64,000 bases of DNA from Streptomyces luteolifulvus (GCF_008806595.1 NZ_VZRB01000023.1:1-64000); one strand, 5' to 3'. Positions 25,641 through 34,497 are shown, counted from the stretch's first letter. Notes: generated from the sequence alone by a model not told the origin. Program-made: numbers and translations.

Positions 25641-25752
25641 GCGGAAGCGGCTGACGGGGCTCCCTTCGGGCGTACGGTTTCCACCGGCCGCACGGGCCCC
25701 AGAGGATCCCACAAGCCTCATGAGCCCCAGAGCCCCACGAGCCCCCGCGCCG

Positions 25753-27114
25753 CTACAGCATCGCCGGTGCCGAGCCCGTCAAGTCGTCCAGCTCGAACAC
25801 CTCGGCCATCCGGGCGTAGCCCTTGTCGCTGGGGTGGAGGTGGTCGCCCGAGTCGTAGTCGGGGCGGAACCTGCGCGGGTTGTACGGGTCCTGCAGCGCC
25901 TTGTCGAAGTCGGCCACGGCGTCGTAGACATGGCCCGCGCGGATCTCGGCGTTGATCCGCTGCCGTACGGACTCACGGGCGGCGGTGTAGCCGCGGTGGC
26001 CCTGGAACGGCATCAGGGTCGCGCCGACGACCTTGAGGCCGCGGGCGTGGGCCTGGCGGACCAGTGCGCGCAGTCCGTCGAGGATCGTGTCGGGGTCGGC
26101 GAGCTGCGGGTTGCGCAGGATGTCGTTGACGCCGAGATCGACGACGACGACCTTGACGTTCGTACGGCCGAGCACGTCACGTGAGAAACGGCCCAGGCCG
26201 CTCGGGTTGTCAGCGGGGCCGGCGCCCCTGCCCGAGCGGGGGCGGGGCAGGACGTATCCGTCGGCGAGGACCCGGTTGCCGCTGATGCCCTGGTTGACGA
26301 CGCTGTAGCGGGGCACGTCCCGGCCGGCCGCGACCGCCCCCCGCAACCGCTCGGACAGGACGTCGGTCCACCGGCGGTTGGCGTTCACGGTGGAGGTGAT
26401 GCCATCGGTGAGCGAGTCGCCGAGGACGACGACGGTGCCGTCCGCCTCGTTGCTGAACACGTCCAGCGCGGTCAGATAGCGCCAGGCCTCGGTCTGTTCG
26501 GTGTACGCAGCCGAGGTCACGTCCTCGGTGCGGTCGCCGTCGGCGACGTACGAGATCTGGCGGGCATGCGGGTGGTAGGTGACCGGGCCGGACGGGGCGG
26601 GGGAGTAGGTCGTCACCAGGACGTCACCGCCGCTGGGGACCCGGAGGGCGACCGCGTCGCTGAGCACCTGCCGCCCGGCCGGGATGACGACGGTGGGCCG
26701 GCCGCCGAAGGTGAGGCGCCGCATGGTGTCCGTCGTCGCGGCCGCGGAGCCGGAGCCCGCGGCGAGGGCGATGGAGGCGTGCGTGATCGTCAGCTCTGTA
26801 CGGCCGTAGAGATTGGACACCGTGACACGGGCACCCGTACCGCCGGTGCTCGCGTGGACGACATTGCGCACCGAGCGGCCCGCCAGACCGGCCGCTTCCG
26901 TTCCGGGCTCGCCGCCGGCCGGGGACGCGGACCAGGAGCCGACCCAGACCCCGGTGGCGGCGGGGGCGGCGGAGTTGTGCGGGGTGCGCGGCCCGGCGAG
27001 GGTGCTCCTGCCGCTGCCGTCGTCGGCGGCGACTCCGAAGTACAGAGCGGCGGACAGCGCCACGATCACGGCGACGATCGCGGAAAGCAGGGCATAACCG
27101 TGACGCTTGGTCAT
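25753..27114 (-). CDS. secreted or membrane-anchored SGNH hydrolase
   Basis: The 453-aa protein has an N-terminal hydrophobic segment (residues 8-28), then an SGNH/GDSL esterase domain: VVLGDSLTDGI (Ser), NQGISGNRV (Gly), LGVNDIL (Asn) and SGDHLHPSD (Asp-x-x-His). An N-terminal beta-rich region of about 170 residues precedes the catalytic part. The likely substrates are extracellular esters or lipids. The ATG at 27114 follows GGAGACAC. Confidence 0.88.
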   Translation of the reverse strand: MTKRHGYALLSAIVAVIVALSAALYFGVAADDGSGRSTLAGPRTPHNSAAPAATGVWVGSWSASPAGGEPGTEAAGLAGRSVRNVVHASTGGTGARVTVSNLYGRTELTITHASIALAAGSGSAAATTDTMRRLTFGGRPTVVIPAGRQVLSDAVALRVPSGGDVLVTTYSPAPSGPVTYHPHARQISYVADGDRTEDVTSAAYTEQTEAWRYLTALDVFSNEADGTVVVLGDSLTDGITSTVNANRRWTDVLSERLRGAVAAGRDVPRYSVVNQGISGNRVLADGYVLPRPRSGRGAGPADNPSGLGRFSRDVLGRTNVKVVVVDLGVNDILRNPQLADPDTILDGLRALVRQAHARGLKVVGATLMPFQGHRGYTAARESVRQRINAEIRAGHVYDAVADFDKALQDPYNPRRFRPDYDSGDHLHPSDKGYARMAEVFELDDLTGSAPAML

Positions 27115-27164
27115 GCGGTGCGTGTCTCCTCGGCGGATGGGAGCCCGAGGCTCCGATGTGATCA

Positions 27165-27184
27165 CCTCATGATGCGTCATGAGG
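27165..27184. promoter_or_regulatory. perfect inverted repeat between divergent genes
   Basis: CCTCATGA-TGCG-TCATGAGG, an 8-bp perfect palindrome with a 4-nt spacer, lies about 50 bp upstream of the SGNH hydrolase gene and 120 bp upstream of the DUF445 gene. It could be a regulator site. Confidence 0.5.
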
Positions 27185-27303
27185 AAGGGGGATGCCCAAC
27201 CAGACCCCCCATTGGGCCGCGCCGGAGTTCCCCCGTGGATTACCCCCACCGGACAGACGCCGGGAACTCCTGATCCGTTCCAGGAGTCGGTCAGGAAGGG
27301 ACA

Positions 27304-28656
27304 ATGTGTGCAGGAGATCACGAACGGGTGGAGCGGATGGAACGCACAGAACCTGCCGAGTCGGTCGGAATCCCCGCCGCGGCCGCCCGCGCCATGACGG
27401 CGTTCACCGCGGCCGACGAGGAGAAACAGCGCGGAGTGCGCCGGATGAAGCTCACCGCGCTCGGGCTGCTGCTGTTCGTGGCGGTCGTCTACGTCCTCGC
27501 CGAGTGGGCGTCGAACACGGGCGCGGGCCCCTGGGCGGGCTATGTCGCCGCGGCCGCCGAGGCCGGCATGGTCGGCGCGATGGCCGACTGGTTCGCGGTC
27601 ACCGCCCTCTTCCGCCGCCCGCTCGGCCTGCCCATCCCGCACACCGCGATCATCCCCACCAAGAAGGACCAGCTCGGCGCCTCGCTCGGTGAGTTCGTCG
27701 GCGAGAACTTCCTCTCCGAGGACGTCGTACGGCAGCGGCTGCGCGCCGTCGGCATCGGCAGCCGGCTCGGCGCCTGGCTCGCCGTGCCGGACCACGCGGA
27801 CCGCGTGACCTCGGAGCTGTCGGCCGCCCTGCGCGGAGCGCTGACGGTCCTGCGGGACTCCGACGTCCAGGCCGTGGTCGGCGAGGCCATCACCCGGCGC
27901 GCCGACGCGCAGGAGATCGCGCCCGGCATAGGAAAGATGCTGGAGAAGATCGTCGCCGACGGCGGTCACAAACGGGTCGTCGACCTGATCGTCACGCGCG
28001 CGCACGACTGGCTCGTCCTGCACGACGACCAGGTCATGGACGCGGTGCAGGGCGGCGCGCCCGGCTGGACCCCGAAGTTCGTCGACAGAAAGGTCGGCGA
28101 ACGGGTCTACAAGGAGCTGCTGCGCTTCACCGCCGAGATGCGCGACATGCCCTCCCACCCCGCCCGCGGCGCCCTGGACCGGTTCCTCACCGACTTCGCC
28201 TCCGACCTCCAGTCCGACACCGACACCCGCACGCGGGTCGAGCGGCTCAAAGGCGAGGTGCTGGGCCGCGGCGAGGTCCAAGACCTGATCGCGTCCGCCT
28301 GGACCGCCGTACGATCCATGATCGTCTCGGCCGCCGAGGACGAGCGCAGCGAGCTGCGGCTGCGGGTACGGGCCTCGCTGCTGTCGCTGGGCGCCCGGAT
28401 GGCGGCCGAACCGAAAATACAGGGCAAGGTCGACAGCTGGGTGGAGGGCGCCGCGGTCTACGTCGTCACCACCTACCGCAAGGAGATCACCTCCCTGATC
28501 TCGGACACGGTGGCGGGCTGGGACGCCGAGCACACGACCCGGAAGATCGAGGCGAACATCGGCCGTGACCTGCAGTTCATCCGGATCAACGGCACGGTGG
28601 TCGGCTCGCTGGTCGGGCTGCTGATCCACACGGTGTCGCGGGCGGTCGGGGGGTAA
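27304..28656 (+). CDS. DUF445 family membrane protein
   Basis: The 450-aa protein has an N-terminal TM (residues about 49-66), then AAAAEAGMVGAMADWFAVTALFRRPLG, which is the DUF445 signature, a long soluble part and a C-terminal TM anchor (GTVVGSLVGLLIHTVSRAVGG). The function is unknown. ATG 27304 has an AAGGGA site 6 nt away; ATG 27337 (preceded by GGAG) is an alternative. Confidence 0.88.
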   Translation: MCAGDHERVERMERTEPAESVGIPAAAARAMTAFTAADEEKQRGVRRMKLTALGLLLFVAVVYVLAEWASNTGAGPWAGYVAAAAEAGMVGAMADWFAVTALFRRPLGLPIPHTAIIPTKKDQLGASLGEFVGENFLSEDVVRQRLRAVGIGSRLGAWLAVPDHADRVTSELSAALRGALTVLRDSDVQAVVGEAITRRADAQEIAPGIGKMLEKIVADGGHKRVVDLIVTRAHDWLVLHDDQVMDAVQGGAPGWTPKFVDRKVGERVYKELLRFTAEMRDMPSHPARGALDRFLTDFASDLQSDTDTRTRVERLKGEVLGRGEVQDLIASAWTAVRSMIVSAAEDERSELRLRVRASLLSLGARMAAEPKIQGKVDSWVEGAAVYVVTTYRKEITSLISDTVAGWDAEHTTRKIEANIGRDLQFIRINGTVVGSLVGLLIHTVSRAVGG

Positions 28657-28743
28657 CCCCACGACGGGGCCCAGGGGGCTCCCGGTCAGGCGCCGGTGGT
28701 CGACCCGGGCCGGACGATCATCAGGACCGTGGATCGCGGAGCC

Positions 28744-29589
28744 CTACCGGAATGCGGCGACGTGATCCCGAGCCCAGTCGGCGAAGGCGCGAGGCGCGCG
28801 GCCGAGAACACTCTCGACGTCAGGACTGACACGGCGCTCTTCAGCAGTGGGCCGGCCCAGGATCTCGAGCGTGGTCTCCACAACGGGCTCAGGCATGAAC
28901 CGCAGCATCTGAGCATGCGCTTCGCCCCGGGTCTGCTCGACAAAGCGAACGGATTCGCCCAGCGCCTCACCGATCGCCGCGGCCCGCTGCCGCGGAGTGC
29001 TGAGCTCCGGACCGGTCAACTCGTAGATATGACCCTCGTGACGACCGTCGCGCAGTGCGGAAGCGGCAACCTCGGCGATATCGGCCGGATCGATGATCGG
29101 CAGCCCGACATCACCGAACGGCGAGAAGACGGTCCGCCGCTCCCGCACGGACTCGATCCAGGCAAACGCGTTGGAGTGAAACCCGCCGGGACGCAGAATC
29201 GTCCACTCCAGCCCCGATTCCCGTACGGCGTCCTCGATGGCCCGTGCCGTATCCCCGTGCGAGACGGACCGCGGCCGGGTCGCGACCCCCTGCGAGGACA
29301 GCAGGACGACCCGCCGTATCCCCCCGGCCTTGGCGACATCGAGGATGCCCCGCGGATTCAACTGATGCGCGCTGGGCCCCCCGTTCTGCAGAAACAGCCC
29401 GTCACCCCCGTCGAACACCCCCCGAAGGCTTTCGGTATCGGTCAGATCGGCCTGCAACGGCCGAACACTCCCGGGCACATCAGCGCCCGAAATCCCCCGG
29501 GACGTAGCCGTCACCTGCTCGCCCGCCGCCGCGAGCACCCGCACGAGCGCCCGGCCGACGTTGCCGGTCGCCCCCGTAACAACAATCAC
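28744..29589 (-). CDS. NAD(P)-binding protein, NmrA/SDR-like
   Basis: The 281-aa protein starts VIVVTGATGNVGRAL, an atypical-SDR Rossmann motif, and has RRVVLLSSQG, WTILRPGGF and DPADIAEVAA of NmrA-like NAD(P)H-binding proteins. It is probably a quinone- or redox-linked reductase or sensor. It is divergent from an HxlR regulator gene, a pairing that usually means the regulator controls it. I chose GTG 29589 because GGGGAG lies 6 nt upstream. Confidence 0.85.
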   Translation of the reverse strand: MIVVTGATGNVGRALVRVLAAAGEQVTATSRGISGADVPGSVRPLQADLTDTESLRGVFDGGDGLFLQNGGPSAHQLNPRGILDVAKAGGIRRVVLLSSQGVATRPRSVSHGDTARAIEDAVRESGLEWTILRPGGFHSNAFAWIESVRERRTVFSPFGDVGLPIIDPADIAEVAASALRDGRHEGHIYELTGPELSTPRQRAAAIGEALGESVRFVEQTRGEAHAQMLRFMPEPVVETTLEILGRPTAEERRVSPDVESVLGRAPRAFADWARDHVAAFR

Positions 29590-29653
29590 GATTAACTCCC
29601 CTGTATTTCCAGCGCGGTTGGCATTGCACGGGGACGCTAACACCGCCGATATA

Positions 29654-29665
29654 GTAGGTACCTAC
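29654..29665. promoter_or_regulatory. palindrome, probable HxlR operator
   Basis: GTAGGTACCTAC is a perfect 12-bp palindrome between the divergent NmrA-like and hxlR genes. HxlR-family regulators bind GTAC-centred palindromes, so it is the likely operator. Confidence 0.7.
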
Positions 29666-29698
29666 AGGAAAGTGGCTATCCCGAAGGGATGCACGCAG

Positions 29699-30109
29699 AT
29701 GGCCGGCGACACAACCTGGACGCCACCCACCGCACCACCCACGGCCTCCGACGACCCCCAACTCGCCTGCCCCATCAGCCCGGTCGTGGACTTGGTCTTC
29801 AGCCGCTGGACCACACCGATCCTGTGGACCCTCCACGCATACGGCCGCCAGCGCTTCGTAGAACTGGAACGACGCATCACCAACATCACCCCAAAGGTGC
29901 TGACCCAGCGCCTGCGCCAACTGGAACGCGACGGCTTGATCATGCGCACGTATCACCCAGAGGTCCCCCCACGAGTCGAGTACGAGATCACCGAACTCGG
30001 CAACAGCCTCGCCCCACTCTTCGCCCACCTCGCGGAATGGTCCGCCACCAACTTGATGAAGGTCGAGGAGGCCCGGCAGGAATACGACACCGAGGCGGCG
30101 GCCCGGTAG
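29699..30109 (+). CDS. HxlR-family transcriptional regulator
   Basis: The 136-aa winged-helix protein has the HxlR pattern: CPISPVVDLVFSRWTTPILW, RFVELERRITNITPKVLTQR and VPPRVEYEIT. A Cys near the N-terminus (CP...) is the conserved redox-sensitive residue of many members. ATG 29699 follows GAAGGGA by 9 nt. It probably controls itself and the divergent reductase through the palindrome at 29654. Confidence 0.9.
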   Translation: MAGDTTWTPPTAPPTASDDPQLACPISPVVDLVFSRWTTPILWTLHAYGRQRFVELERRITNITPKVLTQRLRQLERDGLIMRTYHPEVPPRVEYEITELGNSLAPLFAHLAEWSATNLMKVEEARQEYDTEAAAR

Positions 30110-30181
30110 CGCGCGGGCGGCACCGGAGTCGTAGGTACGAGTACTCATGCCCGGGCAGTGGACATGACCTAGCGTCGTCAG

Positions 30182-30385
30182 GTGCCCACGAACTCGACAC
30201 CGCAGCCGGCCGACACGGGCGGGCGCGGCTGGTGCTGCTGTCTGCTCCCTGCCTGCCTGCCCATCGCCTGGCTCCTCGCCGCTGCTTTCTTGCCGGAGCG
30301 CGTGCTCTGGTATCCGATCTACTGGGGGGCCGTGCTCTGGAACGGCACGGACGGCCAGGGCGGCATCAACCACCTGTTCGGCTAG
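30182..30385 (+). CDS. small hypothetical membrane protein, 67 aa
   Basis: The GTG-started frame encodes a Cys cluster (GWCCCLLPACL) followed by a hydrophobic stretch (residues 18-37) and a Trp-rich part. It ends at a TAG that belongs to the CTAG of a solo mobile-element end, so the original C-terminus may have been cut. No known family. Confidence 0.4.
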   Translation: MPTNSTPQPADTGGRGWCCCLLPACLPIAWLLAAAFLPERVLWYPIYWGAVLWNGTDGQGGINHLFG

Positions 30386-30404
30386 GGCCTGTCGTTTGGA
30401 TCAG
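30382..30404. mobile_element. solo terminal repeat matching the MITE at 109
   Basis: CTAGGGCCTGTCGTTTGGAT and the next 3 bp are identical to 109-131. I find no opposite end downstream. The solo end marks the left edge of the accessory island and overlaps the stop codon of the small upstream ORF. Confidence 0.75.
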
Positions 30405-30457
30405 GTCGGCCGCCGCCGCGAGCATTTGCCAAAGCGCTTGTTGGGTAAACCACTTGG

Positions 30458-30832
30458 TCACTGGTTCGGCAGAGAGATCCGCCCGGTCAGCAGCACTTCG
30501 TGATTCGCGAAGAGCGCGTCGAGTTCGAAGCGTCTTCGGATGTGAGCCGTCCACGTCGTGCGCGGCAGATCGCCGGACTTCACCATCCGGGCACGGCTTG
30601 CCTGGGTGAGGATCCATCGGGCCTGATCTCCACTGTGGACACGGCCACCGAGGTCGCGAGCCAGCAACCACAGCTCCTCACCGTCGCTGTCACCGTCGTC
30701 GTCCACGACGGCGACGAGGCCGATGTCGCCAAGGCCGCGCTCGTCGCCGGACTGGGTGGTGTAGGCGACGGCAAGGCCTTCGAGCGGGAAGACGGTTACG
30801 CGGCTCGTCCCAGTCAACTCTGTAGGTCGCAC
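30458..30832 (-). CDS. hypothetical protein, 124 aa
   Basis: The minus-strand frame encodes a natural-looking acidic protein with GLVAVVDDDGDSDGEELW and a Thr/Arg-rich C-terminus ending SLPNQ. GTG start at 30832 with no strong ribosome site. No family recognised. It is the last gene of the leftward accessory cluster, just inside the solo mobile-element end. Confidence 0.5.
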   Translation of the reverse strand: MRPTELTGTSRVTVFPLEGLAVAYTTQSGDERGLGDIGLVAVVDDDGDSDGEELWLLARDLGGRVHSGDQARWILTQASRARMVKSGDLPRTTWTAHIRRRFELDALFANHEVLLTGRISLPNQ

Positions 30833-30916
30833 GGGGATGCATCCGTTCTTGGGCGTGGGTACGGGGGTGGGCGGGCCGGCCCCGGGGGTGAGGCCGGCCC
30901 GCCCGTAGGGGATGGC

Positions 30917-31354
30917 TCAGCAGCAGGGACCGTCGCCGCAGCAGGCGGGCGGGTTGCAGTCGGCGGCGGTGCCCCACAGCCGCTCGTCGATCTCGAAGCC
31001 CGCCGCGCGGATCTTCTCGACGACTGCGGTCATCAGGCCGCGTGTACGGGTCTTGCTGTTCGGCTGGTGATGAAGGAAATAGCCGAACTGCTCCTGACAC
31101 CAGGTGGCGTACCAGTCGGTGTGAAGGATGAGCGCGTGCCATCCGGGATCGACCTGCTGGGACGGGGCCATGCTGGCGCCGGAGCGGGTCGTGCCCATCA
31201 CGTGGACCAGGGCGAGGGCCTGGTCGATGACCTGGTCGGCGACGCAGCGTTCCAGGCCGTATTCGTCTGCGCAGAAGGCAGCGAGCCTCTCGAACTCGGC
31301 GTCGGTGACGAGGGATCGGCCGGTGCGGGTTCCGGCGGCGAGGGCGGTTGTCAT
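30917..31354 (-). CDS. hypothetical protein with WHALILHT motif, 145 aa
   Basis: The 145-aa soluble protein has HVMGTTRSGASMAPS, VDPGWHALILHTDWYATWC and a Cys-rich end (CNPPACCGDGPCC). The W-H-x(4)-HT pattern recalls plant and bacterial 'glycine-rich domain' proteins, but the match is only partial. The C-terminal cysteines could bind a metal. No function assigned. Confidence 0.65.
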   Translation of the reverse strand: MTTALAAGTRTGRSLVTDAEFERLAAFCADEYGLERCVADQVIDQALALVHVMGTTRSGASMAPSQQVDPGWHALILHTDWYATWCQEQFGYFLHHQPNSKTRTRGLMTAVVEKIRAAGFEIDERLWGTAADCNPPACCGDGPCC

Positions 31355-31468
31355 CGCGCGACCTCCGTCCGACTCTCGCCGCTCCTGGGCGGGGTCGGGC
31401 CGGGCGGCCGTTCGGGCAGGGTTGTGTGTAACACCAATTCACCTCACTGTTGGAGGACCTTGGGGCAG

Positions 31469-31513
31469 CCCTCTCCCCGACTGACAAGGCCTCTTGCGGA
31501 CTCGGGGAGAGGG
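31469..31513. terminator. large nested hairpin
   Basis: CCCTCTCCCCGA pairs perfectly with TCGGGGAGAGGG (12 bp). The 21-nt loop contains a small CAAG/CTTG stem. It lies between two minus-strand genes and probably ends the transcript of the gene at 31628. Confidence 0.65.
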
Positions 31514-31627
31514 AGTTTGCGGAGCGTCCCGCGGCGTGGAACGGGCTCGAGCACAGTGGGAACGGCGAGAGTGAGAGATGTCGGCGCAGGGCCGGATGGC
31601 TGGCCTGGGACCGTTGAACTAGAGTGC

Positions 31628-32035
31628 CTACAGCCGCGTGCCGATAGCGATCCGATCGTTGCCGGCCAGCCGCGTCATCGCGCGAAGCACGATCTCCAGT
31701 CGGCGCTCGTCGAGGTACTCCACGGCTGCCAGGTAGCTCTGCCGGACACCGACGATCGACAGCACCAGTCCGAGAAACGCCCGCTCACCGTCGTCGAGAC
31801 CGAGTGCGTAGAGGCGTCCAGCCATCCCTTCCCACCGGCACGTCATGACGCCGTCTTCCTTCGTCACGAGCGCCGTACGGACGTTGTCCCGGGCGAGGAT
31901 CTGCTGTTCTTCGACAAGAGCCTGTACCGCGGTGCGATAGCGCAGCCCGGTTGCTGACCGTACGAGGAGCTCGCCAAGCGACGGGGCATCGGGCTCAGCG
32001 ATCGACGTGTGGCAGGAAGTTGTGCTGCGCGTCAT
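31628..32035 (-). CDS. hypothetical protein, 135 aa
   Basis: The soluble helical protein (GELLVRSATGLRYRTAVQAL, GLDDGERAFLGLVLSIVG) has no known domain. Its ATG overlaps the upstream gene's TGA (ATGA), so the two are translationally coupled. GGAGG lies about 10 nt upstream. Part of the accessory cluster. Confidence 0.65.
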   Translation of the reverse strand: MTRSTTSCHTSIAEPDAPSLGELLVRSATGLRYRTAVQALVEEQQILARDNVRTALVTKEDGVMTCRWEGMAGRLYALGLDDGERAFLGLVLSIVGVRQSYLAAVEYLDERRLEIVLRAMTRLAGNDRIAIGTRL

Positions 32036-32490
32036 CCGAGGGCCTCCGCAGAAAGTCGTCCACCTGCTGCGAACGCGGCGGTGAGCGCTGGTGGGTCGGT
32101 GAGGTGGCTGGAGCCGTCCGGGGGCTCCAGCCAGAAGCACTCGTCGATCGCATAGAGAACAGGTGGGCAGGTGAGCGGCCAGCCGATCGGATGGACCATC
32201 AACTGAGGCACACTGTCCAGATCGTCACCGAGCTCTGGAGGTAGGAGCCACCAGGCCCGCTCGGCCGACGCATCCGCCAGGACTGGGCCGAGTCGCCGAC
32301 TGCAGACGCATTTCATGGCCACGACGGACCGCAGCAGCGGGCCCTCGGCTACGCGCCAGTGCTCACCGCTTGCGATCGAGGCCGACTTCCCAGCGGCCCA
32401 CCAGCGAAGCACATCAGCGGGGTTTCGAGCGCAGGACAGGAGCCAGTCCTGGCCTGCCTGCCGGATCGACCGGGCGAACTTTGCTGCCAT
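32032..32490 (-). CDS. hypothetical protein, 152 aa
   Basis: From ATG 32490 the protein begins MAAKFARSIRQAGQDW and contains WWLLPPELGDDLDSVP and CFWLEPPDGSSHLTDPP, a Trp/Pro-rich composition. No family recognised. An ATG at 32508 is an alternative. Directly upstream lie two GATTGCGC boxes, suggesting control by the XRE regulator encoded just before it. Confidence 0.6.
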   Translation of the reverse strand: MAAKFARSIRQAGQDWLLSCARNPADVLRWWAAGKSASIASGEHWRVAEGPLLRSVVAMKCVCSRRLGPVLADASAERAWWLLPPELGDDLDSVPQLMVHPIGWPLTCPPVLYAIDECFWLEPPDGSSHLTDPPALTAAFAAGGRLSAEALG

Positions 32491-32506
32491 GACCACGACG
32501 TTAGGC

Positions 32507-32548
32507 ATTGCAATTGCGGGCCTGCGTGACGATTGCGCGTGATTGCGC
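32507..32548. promoter_or_regulatory. GATTGCGC direct repeats (operator candidate)
   Basis: GATTGCGC occurs at 32531-32538 and 32541-32548, exactly 10 bp apart, with two shorter ATTGC copies at 32507 and 32513. The same motif and spacing appear at 34228-34272. It lies in the gap between the XRE gene and the next minus-strand gene. Confidence 0.6.
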
Positions 32549-32577
32549 ACCCGGGCGCGGCCCTTGCGGCGGATTGC

Positions 32578-33426
32578 CTACGAGAGATTCAAAGAAGCCC
32601 TCGCCCGGCCAATCAGCCGACGTGCGGGCGCCCCGTACTCTGCGGACTCGGAGAGCCAGTCCCACGCACGCTCGTACAACTGGATGTCCTCCTCACCGGT
32701 GAGCCAGAGCTCCTCGCTGATTGTCTCGACGATGACCAGCCGGCGATCGTAGATCCAAAAGGCATGCGGGGCCGTACGACGCAACTGTGCGCCGAACGGG
32801 AGGATGCCGAGCTCAACCCGGCGCTGGCCCACCAGGTTGTACAGCCGGTCCAATTGCTCGGCCATCACGTCCACCGGGCACGAGCGGTGGTACAGCGCGG
32901 CCTCGCAGACGAGGAACCGGAAGGTCTTCGCGGGGTCGTACAGCGCCTCCTGGCGGCGCATCCGGACCTCGACGGCAGCCTCGGTGGTCGACGGAATGCC
33001 CCGGAACTCCGCGTTGGCATCGAAGATGACGCGGGCGTACTCCGGCGTCTGGAACAGCCCGGGAACGCGCGAAACCTCAAGCCCGCGAATCGACTTCGTG
33101 GACTCGGTCTGGCGGACGGCGATCTCCTGGCGTCCGCGGTGCCCGCCAGCCAGCTGGCGCCGCCAAGAGCGATGCCGCTGCTTCATCTCCAGCCCGGCCC
33201 GCAGCCCCTGGAGCTCCGCCTCAACCTCCGGTCGGCCGCAGGCTTGCGCCCACGCCGTCAGGTCGGCTGCGGTCGGCGTCTGTTTGCCGTTCTGGAGCCG
33301 GGAGATCTTCGAGGGCTGGCAGCCGAACTTGGCGGCAAGATCCTTGCCATCCAGACCGGCCTCGGTGCGCAGTTCGCGCAGCCGCGCGCCGAGGGCTTCT
33401 CTGGCGGTCTGGTAGTCCGTGCTCAC
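32578..33426 (-). CDS. XRE-family regulator with DUF5753 domain
   Basis: The 282-aa protein has an N-terminal helix-turn-helix (LRTEAGLDGKDLAAKFGCQPS, KISRLQNGKQTP) and a C-terminal DUF5753 region (VPGLFQTPEYARVIF, VRMRRQEALYDP). The GTG start overlaps the stop of the DUF6879-like gene upstream (GTGA). Such regulators in streptomycetes usually pair with a small partner (DUF397); here the partner is a DUF6879-like protein instead. Confidence 0.9.
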   Translation of the reverse strand: MSTDYQTAREALGARLRELRTEAGLDGKDLAAKFGCQPSKISRLQNGKQTPTAADLTAWAQACGRPEVEAELQGLRAGLEMKQRHRSWRRQLAGGHRGRQEIAVRQTESTKSIRGLEVSRVPGLFQTPEYARVIFDANAEFRGIPSTTEAAVEVRMRRQEALYDPAKTFRFLVCEAALYHRSCPVDVMAEQLDRLYNLVGQRRVELGILPFGAQLRRTAPHAFWIYDRRLVIVETISEELWLTGEEDIQLYERAWDWLSESAEYGAPARRLIGRARASLNLS

Positions 33427-34163
33427 ATGGTGGAACGTACCCGCCTGGCGAACTCTTTGGTACGCACCGCATGGTGCCAGGCGGCGTCCCGGGCCTGGCA
33501 GGCGGCGAGGAGTTCGGCTGGGTCCTCGGTGACGTACACGCCCAGGGTGGTGTCAACGTCGTCGAACGCGAAACGGGCGAGGATCTTGGAGTCGAAGAGC
33601 CAGAAGTCGTAGTCCGGCAATCGCAGTTGCTGTGCTTGCGCGCGCGTGAGGTTGCGGATGTCCTCGCCGGCGGCGACGTTGCTAGGCGCACTGGCCAGGA
33701 GGAACTCCTGCCCCTGAGTGGGCGGTTCATCGACGAGACGTACACGTTCGAAACGCTTGCCCAGCGCGGTCTGCACCCGGACGTTCTCACGCCATGTGTT
33801 TTCTGGGCCGTGGGCGATGTCCTGGCCAGCGAGGAACTGGGTCCACTTGGGGCTGTTGCGGTCCGAGGCGTAGCCACGGCGCGTCTCCAGGCGCCATGCA
33901 GTGTGCTTGAAGTCGCGGAAAAGATGGGAGATCGAGGCGAATGGCTGGAGCTCGGGGGCGTCGCCCTTGGGCGCATAGCGAGTCAGTAAGCTGCGCGGGA
34001 CGCGGACGAAGGTCTCGGACTCTTTGACGTCCCGCAGCTGAGTGAGGTGCTCCGGATCGGTCTCCCGTTCACCCTGCACAAGGATCTCGTCCGTACCCTC
34101 GATCTCGTACAGGGTGGGGCAGTCACCGTCGTCGCTGGTCGTGCCGAGGAACTTGAGCGTCAT
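33423..34163 (-). CDS. two-part protein with C-terminal DUF6879-like domain
   Basis: Residues 1-68 (MTLKFLGTTSDDGDCPTLYE..., ending with RSLLTRYAPKG) resemble the small partner proteins that often sit alone next to DUF6879 genes. Residues about 75-246 match DUF6879: FRLVDEPPT-like (VRLVDEPPTQGQEFLLAS) and DYDFWLFDSKIL. It looks like a fusion of two usually separate genes. ATG 34163 follows GGAGGG. Co-transcribed with the XRE gene. Confidence 0.75.
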   Translation of the reverse strand: MTLKFLGTTSDDGDCPTLYEIEGTDEILVQGERETDPEHLTQLRDVKESETFVRVPRSLLTRYAPKGDAPELQPFASISHLFRDFKHTAWRLETRRGYASDRNSPKWTQFLAGQDIAHGPENTWRENVRVQTALGKRFERVRLVDEPPTQGQEFLLASAPSNVAAGEDIRNLTRAQAQQLRLPDYDFWLFDSKILARFAFDDVDTTLGVYVTEDPAELLAACQARDAAWHHAVRTKEFARRVRSTM

Positions 34164-34497
34164 ATGACCCTCCGTCTCTGGTTGCTGGAGATCCAGGATG
34201 CGTGTGGGGGCCCCGTGTGCACCCTAGGATTGCAGCAGATTGCGCATCCTGGGCAGCTGTCTGCGATTGCGCGCAAGCGTGTACGACCAGCGGCCTCTTG
34301 CGACTCACTGTTCCCGTGCAGCCCCCGAAGCGGGCCCTCGCCCTGGTCGTCGGCCTGAGCTCGCCTATAGCAGGCGTTAACCGACTCGCCGCGCGACTGT
34401 GTGGACCACATGGTGCCCGGACACGCCCGAGGCATCCCTGACCATGAGACGGTGATCCGTGTCGCATGTCTCGTGCCGATCCTTGAGGGGACCGAAG
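34164..34497. promoter_or_regulatory. divergent promoter region with GATTGC repeats
   Basis: The 334-bp gap between two divergent DUF6879-type genes holds GATTGC at 34228 and 34238 (10 bp apart) and GATTGCGC at about 34265-34272. The motif recurs at 32531-32548 in the same island. I see no gene in this gap. Confidence 0.6.

Noticed and set aside
25753..28662. 969-aa minus-strand frame spanning the SGNH and DUF445 genes
   Set aside because: Only the part from 27114 down is the SGNH hydrolase; the upstream extension is antisense to the DUF445 gene.
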